The position numbers were made by a program, and so were the translations under genes. A DNA stretch of 64,000 bases from Streptomyces sp. Ru62 (GTDB taxonomy: Bacteria; Actinomycetota; Actinomycetes; Streptomycetales; Streptomycetaceae), in NCBI RefSeq assembly GCF_002920615.1, contig NZ_PQSU01000035.1, positions 27,305-91,304 of the forward strand, read 5' to 3'. Positions 59,051 to 64,000 of the stretch are shown piece after piece. The notes under the pieces were generated by a model, which was not told the DNA's origin, made no database searches, and saw only the letters and a list, made by a program, of their open reading frames with translations. Each line of letters opens with the position of its first letter. Position 1 is the first letter of the stretch.

Positions 59051-59608
59051 GTGAACGCCTACGACGCGGTAGTCCGGTCCATGCACCAAAACGGCTACAG
59101 CTCCGACCAGATCTCCGCCGAGCTGAGCGTCCCCAGGGACGAGGTCGCCGAGATCATCGCCAGCACGGAGCAGAGCGACGACGGGCGGCCCGACCCGGCC
59201 CCGGCCCCGGAGCCGATCACCGAGGCCCTGCCCGAGGTCGCCGCGCTGCTCGCGTGGGCCGCCGCCCACGAGGACACCACGGTCCGCACCGACGGCGAGC
59301 AGGCGGCCGCCGTCCTCACCGCGCTGCGCGAGCGGCGCACCATCGACGCCGAGCTGGAGAAGATCTCCAGCGAGGAGAGCCAGCTGGAGGAACGCCTCGC
59401 CGTGCTGCGCGCCCGCAGGAACACGCTCCAGCCCCAGCCCGCCGGCGCCAAGCGCAAGCGGCAGGCGCGGGACTACGAGCCCGGCACCGTCCGGGCGTGG
59501 GCCCGCGCGAACGGCCACGAGGTGCCGGACCGGGGCCAGATCCCGAAGAAGGTCCTGGACGCCTGGCGGCAGAGCCAGCGCGCCCCGCAGCTGGCCGCTG
59601 TCAGCTGA
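59051..59608 (+). CDS. Lsr2-C-terminal-domain DNA-binding protein
   Basis: GTG 59051 follows AAGGAG (ATG 58934 overlapping the previous gene is the alternative). The 185-residue protein has an HTH-like start (HQNGYSSDQISAELSVPRDE), a coiled coil near 97-124, and a C-terminal DYEPGTVRAWARANGHEVPD-RGQIPKK (141-167) matching the Lsr2 DNA-binding domain. The usual RGR loop is RGQ. Lsr2 proteins silence foreign AT-rich DNA; here it may tune silencing of the plasmid or host. Confidence 0.75.
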   Translation: MNAYDAVVRSMHQNGYSSDQISAELSVPRDEVAEIIASTEQSDDGRPDPAPAPEPITEALPEVAALLAWAAAHEDTTVRTDGEQAAAVLTALRERRTIDAELEKISSEESQLEERLAVLRARRNTLQPQPAGAKRKRQARDYEPGTVRAWARANGHEVPDRGQIPKKVLDAWRQSQRAPQLAAVS

Positions 59609-59630
59609 CCGGCCAGCACCCCCGCACCAC

Positions 59631-59678
59631 CCCGGGGCGGCCGCCATCCCGGCCAAGGAACCAGCCGGCCGCCCCGGG
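59631..59678 (+). repeat. Intercistronic hairpin, copy 2
   Basis: CCCGGGGCGGCCG (59631-59643) and CGGCCGCCCCGGG (59666-59678); stem and loop are nearly identical to 55710-55757. Confidence 0.7.
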
Positions 59679-59715
59679 CCCCGAACCCTTCACACAGACT
59701 CAGGAGCACTCGGCA

Positions 59716-60603
59716 ATGACCGACACCATCCCCGAACCGTCCGTGATCGTCCTCATCGGCGCGAGCGGCTCGGGTAAGAGCACGCTGGCCCGCACCTGGC
59801 CCGCCGACTACCGCCTGGAACTCGACTTCTACCGGTCGCTGGTCTCCGGCGACGAGGGTGACCAGGAGGCCACCGAAGACGCGGTGTTCCTGCTGGACAC
59901 GGTGCTGGAGGCTCGCGTGGCCCGTGGGCTGACCTGCGTGATCGACGCCACCAACTCGCGGGCGGACGTGCGTCGGCGCCTGGTCGACGCGGCCCACGCC
60001 TACGACCTGCCCGCCGTGGCAGTGGTGATGACCTCCCCGCTGGACGCCTGCCTGGCCCGCAACTCGCGCCGCCCCGCCAACCGGCGTGTACCCGACAGCG
60101 TCGTCCGACGGCAGTACGAGCAGATCGCCGCCGCCCGCCCGGCCCTGCGCAACGAAGGCTTCGACCACGTCGTCGCCGACGACGCGCTGCTGCGGCTCCG
60201 CCTGCTGCTCCAGCGGGCCGTCGACCGCATCCACGCCGAGCACCAGGACGACGGCGACCACACCGAACGCGCCCGCCGGGTGCTGGCCCGCCGCTTCTTC
60301 GGCGAGGACATGGCGGCCGCCTTCACCTGGACTCAGCTGCGCCCGAACCACGACCCGATCGGTGCCATCGTGGTCGGCGGCGACGAGATCACCCTCGCCT
60401 ATCGCACCTGGTATCCCGACCCGCTGGCCTGGGGGTTCGAGGCACAGGTGCCCTGCCTGGGCGGCTGCCCGGGCCCGGCCTGGGTGGAAGTGCGCACGCC
60501 CATGGACCTGCTCGCCGTCTACGACGACGACTTCCCCGAGGACGCCGTCCGCTGCGACCGCTGCGGCGCCGGCACCACCGCGCAGAAGGCGGTGAGCGCA
60601 TGA
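59716..60603 (+). CDS. P-loop kinase-like protein
   Basis: A 295-residue protein with a P-loop GASGSGKST near residues 14-22, LELDFYRSLV, and CVIDATNSRADVRRR, the layout of polynucleotide-kinase-like AAA/P-loop enzymes. The last 100 residues add an unrelated beta domain ending in CLGGC and CDRC pairs that may bind zinc. It may phosphorylate nucleic acid ends or small molecules; substrate unknown. The next gene overlaps it (ATGA). Confidence 0.75.
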   Translation: MTDTIPEPSVIVLIGASGSGKSTLARTWPADYRLELDFYRSLVSGDEGDQEATEDAVFLLDTVLEARVARGLTCVIDATNSRADVRRRLVDAAHAYDLPAVAVVMTSPLDACLARNSRRPANRRVPDSVVRRQYEQIAAARPALRNEGFDHVVADDALLRLRLLLQRAVDRIHAEHQDDGDHTERARRVLARRFFGEDMAAAFTWTQLRPNHDPIGAIVVGGDEITLAYRTWYPDPLAWGFEAQVPCLGGCPGPAWVEVRTPMDLLAVYDDDFPEDAVRCDRCGAGTTAQKAVSA

Positions 60604-61052
60604 CCCGGCAGAGCTTTGATCAGCTGCACGAGCCCAGGACCTGGTACGGCCTCAGCGGCACCCGGCTGACCGGCGAACAGGTCGCCCAACACCTGGAGGC
60701 GGCCGCCCGGCTGATGGAACGCGAAAACTGGGACCCGCAGGTACACGCCCCGTTCTCCGGCCGCCACCTGCGCGACGCCCTGCACAGCACCGCCCAGGAC
60801 GGCATGGGCGACGCCGACACCCAGTGGGTGGCCCGCACGGTCATGGAGACGCTGCTGCGGGCTCACACCGGCGCCCCGTACGTCGACTACGAGATCTGGA
60901 GCGAGCACCGCGACCGGACCCTGACCGACGTACTCAACCTCCTGCGAGCCGCTGCCATCGTCGCCCGCGAAACCGGGCCCTCCGCACCGCCTCCCACCCG
61001 CCCGCAACTGACCGCGCCCGACAGCCCGTCGATCACCGGAGGAGCACGGTGA
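60600..61052 (+). CDS. Hypothetical helical protein
   Basis: A 150-residue helical protein (RTWYGLSGTRLTGEQVAQHL, VDYEIWSEHRDRTLTDVLNL) with a Pro-rich tail. Its start overlaps the kinase-like gene and its stop overlaps the next start, so it belongs to the same translation unit. No motif recognised. Confidence 0.6.
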   Translation: MTRQSFDQLHEPRTWYGLSGTRLTGEQVAQHLEAAARLMERENWDPQVHAPFSGRHLRDALHSTAQDGMGDADTQWVARTVMETLLRAHTGAPYVDYEIWSEHRDRTLTDVLNLLRAAAIVARETGPSAPPPTRPQLTAPDSPSITGGAR

Positions 61053-61480
61053 GCATGGCACTCAACCCAGACACCGGTGAGGGCTTCGACGCCCCGACCC
61101 CGGCCGAGGCGTACGCGGGGGCCCCGGAACTGCGGCGCGAAATGCACGCGGTCCTGGAGCTAGGCGCCGTACGCGACGGCCGCCGCGCCGGGATGGTCAC
61201 CGAACCGCCCACGGCTGATGACACGGTCGCCGAGCGCGTCTACCTGCTGCGCCGTGCCGCACTCATGGACCGCATGGCCATGGACGATCCGGGTCCCGGC
61301 GCCCGTGGCGCCGCCGCCCGGGCCGCCTACCAACTCGCCCAGTTCGACCACCAGCACCCGGCGATGACCGCCGGACCGCACGCCCCCCGGTCGAGTGAGT
61401 TCGACGTCAGCCAGCGCCCGTACGTCCGTCAGGAGTACGCCGCCTGGACCGCCGTCGGACAGCCTGGCAGCACCAGCTGA
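61049..61480 (+). CDS. Hypothetical helical protein
   Basis: A 143-residue protein from GTG 61049 (after GGAGGAG; ATG 61055 also possible). It is Ala/Arg-rich and helical in the centre (VYLLRRAALMDRMAMDDPG) with no membrane segment. Coupled to the previous gene. Function unknown. Confidence 0.6.
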   Translation: MSMALNPDTGEGFDAPTPAEAYAGAPELRREMHAVLELGAVRDGRRAGMVTEPPTADDTVAERVYLLRRAALMDRMAMDDPGPGARGAAARAAYQLAQFDHQHPAMTAGPHAPRSSEFDVSQRPYVRQEYAAWTAVGQPGSTS

Positions 61481-61499
61481 TCCCAGGAAGGAGACCGGC

Positions 61500-61612
61500 A
61501 TGGCCGACATGCCGAGCCGTTCACCACCCTGTTCGCCGAGGCCTGCGCCGCCGTTCTCGACTCCATCGCCGCTGCCCGCCACACTCGAACTCTGACACCG
61601 GAGGGACCGTGA
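61500..61612 (+). pseudogene. Frameshifted small gene
   Basis: ATG 61500 has a strong ribosome site (AGGAAGGAG), but its frame soon gives Pro/Ser-rich residues typical of a wrong frame and ends at 61595. One frame over, good codons read EPFTTLFAEACAAVLDSIAA and end in a TGA that overlaps the next ATG as TGATG. That frame has no start codon. A one-base change near 61511 would join them, so this looks like a short gene broken by a frameshift or a sequence error. Confidence 0.45.
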
Positions 61613-61911
61613 TGACCGCTCAGCCCGTCCACCAGCCCGCACCGCCGCCGTCCCCGGCGGCCGCCGCGAAGCTGCGCGAACGCATCAGCCGGCACCAGCG
61701 CGCCGCGCAGTGGCTGCCCGCGTTCGAACGCGACTGGGGGCACGCCCTGGAGACGGCCCGGCAGACGTTCGACCTGACCCCGCTGCACGAGACGATCCGG
61801 GAGTGGAGCGGCCGCCTGGACACCGCCCCGGCGGTCGCCGCGTTCCTCGCGGGCGGCATGGACACCTCCGACGGCGTCCCCCTGGAGGACGTCATCGGGG
61901 CCCGCGGATGA
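61612..61911 (+). CDS. DUF6247-like protein, possible antitoxin
   Basis: A 99-residue protein with AQWLPAFERDWGHALETARQ and TFDLTPLHETIREWSGRLDT, resembling DUF6247, proteins often placed before a RelE/ParE-like gene in Streptomyces. Its stop overlaps the start of the 61908 gene, as expected for an antitoxin. There is no obvious DNA-binding motif. Role inferred from the pair. Confidence 0.6.
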   Translation: MTAQPVHQPAPPPSPAAAAKLRERISRHQRAAQWLPAFERDWGHALETARQTFDLTPLHETIREWSGRLDTAPAVAAFLAGGMDTSDGVPLEDVIGARG

Positions 61912-62165
61912 CCTCGGCCTGGCCCGCCCGTCTCTCCCCGAACGCCTCCGCCGTGCTCGCCCAGCTTCGGCCGGAGGTGCGGGAGATGGTGCGCGATGTG
62001 CTCGACATCGCTTCTCGCCAGCCGTGGGGCTGGCCTCAGTGGGACCCTACCGACTCCGAGGGGCAGAGCCTGCGCCGCGCCGATGTCGGCCCGCTGACGG
62101 TCGTCTACTTCGTCAACGAGCCGCGCACACACCTGTATGTGCTGGACATCGTCTGGGTCGGGTGA
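61908..62165 (+). CDS. RelE/ParE-like protein, possible toxin
   Basis: An 85-residue protein with LSPNASAVLAQLRPEVREMV, then DVGPLTVVYFVNEPRTHLYV and LDIVWVG, a helix-helix-beta pattern of the RelE/ParE fold. Catalytic residues cannot be confirmed by eye. It is translated with the 61612 gene and followed at once by a strong terminator, so the two may form a plasmid-stabilising pair. Confidence 0.6.
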   Translation: MTSAWPARLSPNASAVLAQLRPEVREMVRDVLDIASRQPWGWPQWDPTDSEGQSLRRADVGPLTVVYFVNEPRTHLYVLDIVWVG

Positions 62166-62187
62166 CCGGCCGCCTCCCTCTCTAACG

Positions 62188-62217
62188 ACGCCCCCGCCGG
62201 CCCGCCGGCGGGGGCGT
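62188..62217 (+). terminator. Strong hairpin terminator
   Basis: ACGCCCCCGCCGG (62188-62200) and CCGGCGGGGGCGT (62205-62217), perfect 13-bp stem, four-base loop, then TGTTGTG. Confidence 0.85.
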
Positions 62218-62313
62218 TGTTGTGCTCGCAGGCTCCAGAGGCATCACCAATCACAGACTTCGGCGTACCGTGCTGATCGCCCTTGCCCACGAGAACGAGG
62301 AGAGTGTCCCGCC

Positions 62314-63780
62314 GTGACCACGCACGCGGTGCCCGGCGCTGAGCGACGACCGCCGATATCCGCCAGCCGCACCGCCGCCGATGGCGACGTCCTGGTCCCC
62401 ATCCGCGGCGGCCTGCTCGCCTCCGCCGTCGTCGTCGCGGTCAACGCACTCGCCCTCGCGGTCATCGGGTTCACCGGCTCCTACCGCTCCGTGCGCGACC
62501 TCGCGCTCGGCTGGGGCTGGGGCTGGTTCGCCTACGTCTTCCCCGTCGGCATCGACGTCGGCATCATCGGCCTGATCGCCGCCGACCTGTTCCTGTGCGC
62601 GATCCGCACCCCGGCCCCGGTCCTGCGCTGGTTCGCCTGGGTGCTCACCGTGGCCACGGTCGTCTTCAACGCCTCCAGCGGCTGGCCGGCGGACGGCTCC
62701 GCCGGGTGGATGGACTACGTCGAAGCCGCCGCGCACGCCACGATGCCCGGACTGGTCGTGGTCATCACCGAGGCCCTGCGCCGGGCCATCGCCCGCCGGG
62801 CCCGCATCGCCGACGGCCGCCAGTTCGAACCGCTTGGCATCGCCCGCTGGATCCTCGCCCCCCTCCCGACCTTCGGCGTGTGGCGACGCATGCGACTGTG
62901 GGACGTCTACACACGCGCCGAAGCGCTCGATCTGGAACGCGACCGGCTCACCCTGCGCGACGAGCTGCGCGAGAAGTACGGCGCGAAGTGGAAGAAGAAG
63001 GCCCGCCCGGTCGAGCTGCGCGCCATGCGCGACGCCGGCCGGGGCCTGCCGATCCCCGCCCAGCTGATCGCGAACACCGCGCTGCCCCCCGCGAACGCTG
63101 ACCGCGTGAACGCCGCGAACAGCGACCCGAGCGACCGTGAACGCCCGACCCTCACCGAGGGTGCCGCGAACACCGCGAACGGAGTCGTGCACGCCGGGGG
63201 ACCGGCACCCGCGAACGACATGTCGACTAGCCCGGACAGCGCGAACGGTCATCTCATCGACATGGAGACAGCACGGACGGCCTGGGAAACGACGAGCGAA
63301 CACCCGCCGTTCGCGGGCGTCGAACCGACACCCGAGATGGGTGCTGACCTGCGCGATTCGCACCGCGAACGGACAGTGGTACCCGCGGCCGCACCCTCGC
63401 GGACGGTCGTGAAGAGCACCGTGCCCGCCCCGTACAGCTCGGCCGGGGCCGCCGCTGCTGACGACCGCGAACTGGTGGGCGCGAACGTCGCGGCGTTCGC
63501 CGCGAACGCCTCCGCGTACGCGGCCGGGCCGACCGTGAACGGCGCGAACGGATACCGCGAAGGCGTCGCTGGGCCCATGGTGGAGGAGAGGTACGAACGG
63601 CCCGGAGAGCGGTACACCGAAGACCGCGCCGGGCGCCGGCGACTCGCGGAGGACTTCCTCCGTGCCAAGGAGACCCAGCAGCCGCCGCCCTCCCAGGCGA
63701 AGTTCGCGGCCCTGGTCGGTGTCGCACCCTCCACGATGTCCAAGGCGATGAAGGAATGGCGCGAGGAGCACAGCCGCTGA
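62314..63780 (+). CDS. DUF2637 membrane protein with HTH tail
   Basis: GTG 62314 follows GAGGAGAG. The 488-residue protein has four hydrophobic segments (GLLASAVVVAVNALALAVIG; FAYVFPVGIDVGIIGLIAAD; LRWFAWVLTVATVVFNASS; ATMPGLVVVITEALRRAI) that define DUF2637. A basic region (EKYGAKWKKKARPVELRAMR) follows, then a long Ala/Asn-rich linker made of repeated gcg-aac codons, and a C-terminal HTH (FAALVGVAPSTMSKAMKEW). DUF2637 proteins accompany Streptomyces plasmid transfer (SpdB-type). The HTH suggests it also contacts DNA. Confidence 0.8.
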   Translation: MTTHAVPGAERRPPISASRTAADGDVLVPIRGGLLASAVVVAVNALALAVIGFTGSYRSVRDLALGWGWGWFAYVFPVGIDVGIIGLIAADLFLCAIRTPAPVLRWFAWVLTVATVVFNASSGWPADGSAGWMDYVEAAAHATMPGLVVVITEALRRAIARRARIADGRQFEPLGIARWILAPLPTFGVWRRMRLWDVYTRAEALDLERDRLTLRDELREKYGAKWKKKARPVELRAMRDAGRGLPIPAQLIANTALPPANADRVNAANSDPSDRERPTLTEGAANTANGVVHAGGPAPANDMSTSPDSANGHLIDMETARTAWETTSEHPPFAGVEPTPEMGADLRDSHRERTVVPAAAPSRTVVKSTVPAPYSSAGAAAADDRELVGANVAAFAANASAYAAGPTVNGANGYREGVAGPMVEERYERPGERYTEDRAGRRRLAEDFLRAKETQQPPPSQAKFAALVGVAPSTMSKAMKEWREEHSR

Positions 63781-63789
63781 CCGGGACTG

Positions 63790-63845
63790 TTGTGTCGACC
63801 CAACAACATCCCGTCCCGCGCCCTCACTCCGTTGTTTCGGCACAA
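63790..63845. promoter_or_regulatory. Second TTGT-N6-ACAA operator pair
   Basis: TTGTGTCGACCCAA (63790-63803) and TTGTTTCGGCACAA (63832-63845), centres 42 bp apart, repeat the layout at 37564-37619. The gene they serve probably lies beyond the window. Confidence 0.65.
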
Positions 63846-63895
63846 CAGGGTGGAGGCGTATCGGGTCCGGCCGGGTGGCCGCCGTCGGTGGTGAT

Positions 63896-64000
63896 GCGGG
63901 GGGCGCTGCCCCCCACACCCCCCGGCCCTCTCTCGGAGGGGGTGGGGGGCGGAATTGATCTTGAGGTGAGTGGGTGGGGCTGGGGGTGGGCGGCCGGGGG
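63896..64000. other. G-rich window end
   Basis: A GGGGGGCGCTGCCCCCC hairpin is followed by plus-strand G-runs (GGAGGGGGTGGGGGGCGG and GGGTGGGGCTGGGGGTGGGC) with quadruplex potential. No gene is visible before the window ends. Confidence 0.4.

Noticed and set aside
1..64000. CRISPR array, rRNA or tRNA genes
   Set aside because: I saw no regularly spaced direct repeats with unique spacers and no recognisable rRNA or tRNA sequence, although a dedicated covariance search was not possible here.
63896..64000. Linear-plasmid telomere
   Set aside because: The G-rich end has one hairpin and G-runs but not the series of closely spaced palindromes of Streptomyces telomeres, and the window end is arbitrary.

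Overview
The window looks like 64 kb of a large conjugative plasmid (or plasmid-like element) from a Streptomyces-type actinomycete. The support is very high GC with G/C-biased third codon positions, GTG starts, ATGA/GTGA/TGATG gene overlaps, a WhiB-type regulator, DUF2637 and TraB/FtsK-like transfer proteins, DUF4913 and DUF6233-like proteins, rare TTA codons and no housekeeping genes. All family names are from reading the protein sequences, without database searches.

Layout. (1) 1-6.4 kb: a type IV secretion-like conjugation operon with an SCO6880-like protein cut by the window edge, a VirB4-like ATPase, a VirD4/TraG-like coupling protein, a DUF4913 protein and a lytic transglycosylase-NlpC/P60 hydrolase. 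(2) 6.5-11.3 kb: small accessory genes, including a NUDT9-like ADP-ribose pyrophosphatase, two HTH proteins each preceded by a pair of palindromes, and small Cys-rich proteins. (3) 11.4-27.9 kb: one minus-strand open frame of about 5,500 codons carrying an N6-adenine methylase and an SF2/SNF2-like helicase core, then some 3,000 residues of linkers and small domains. A well-formed 114-aa gene is nested in it in another frame. (4) 28.3-36.0 kb: unknown genes, a DEDDh exonuclease and an ATP-dependent DNA ligase. (5) 36.2-39.2 kb: a ParA-like ATPase, a small partner, an HTH regulator with paired palindromes and a degenerate tyrosine-recombinase-like protein. (6) 39.4-42.9 kb: unknown genes, and an XRE regulator coupled to an HFCD-type flavoprotein. 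(7) 43.2-46.3 kb: a gene-poor segment with inverted repeats and 24-bp iterons next to a winged-helix/zinc-cluster protein, a candidate replication region. (8) 46.6-48.7 kb: a GntR/UTRA regulator and a UTRA-only partner. (9) 48.8-63.8 kb: a rightward run of transfer and spread-like genes, namely two DUF2637-like membrane proteins, a TraB-like translocase with a candidate clt locus, small membrane proteins, WhiB, a GGDEF protein, an Lsr2-C-terminal-domain protein, a P-loop kinase and a toxin-antitoxin-like pair.

How it fits together. Replication (region 7), partition (region 5) and transfer (regions 1 and 9) form the backbone. Ligase, exonuclease and methylase-helicase may process or protect plasmid DNA. 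GntR, XRE, WhiB, the GGDEF protein and the HTH/palindrome units look like the control layer. Two patterns no single gene explains stand out. One is a family of short palindromic elements built on the words GAGTCCCGGAGT and ACTTCGGGACT, scattered between genes and clustered at the partition genes. The other is a pair of TTGT-N6-ACAA palindromes exactly 42 bp apart, found both upstream of the HTH gene at 37.6 kb and at 63.8 kb.
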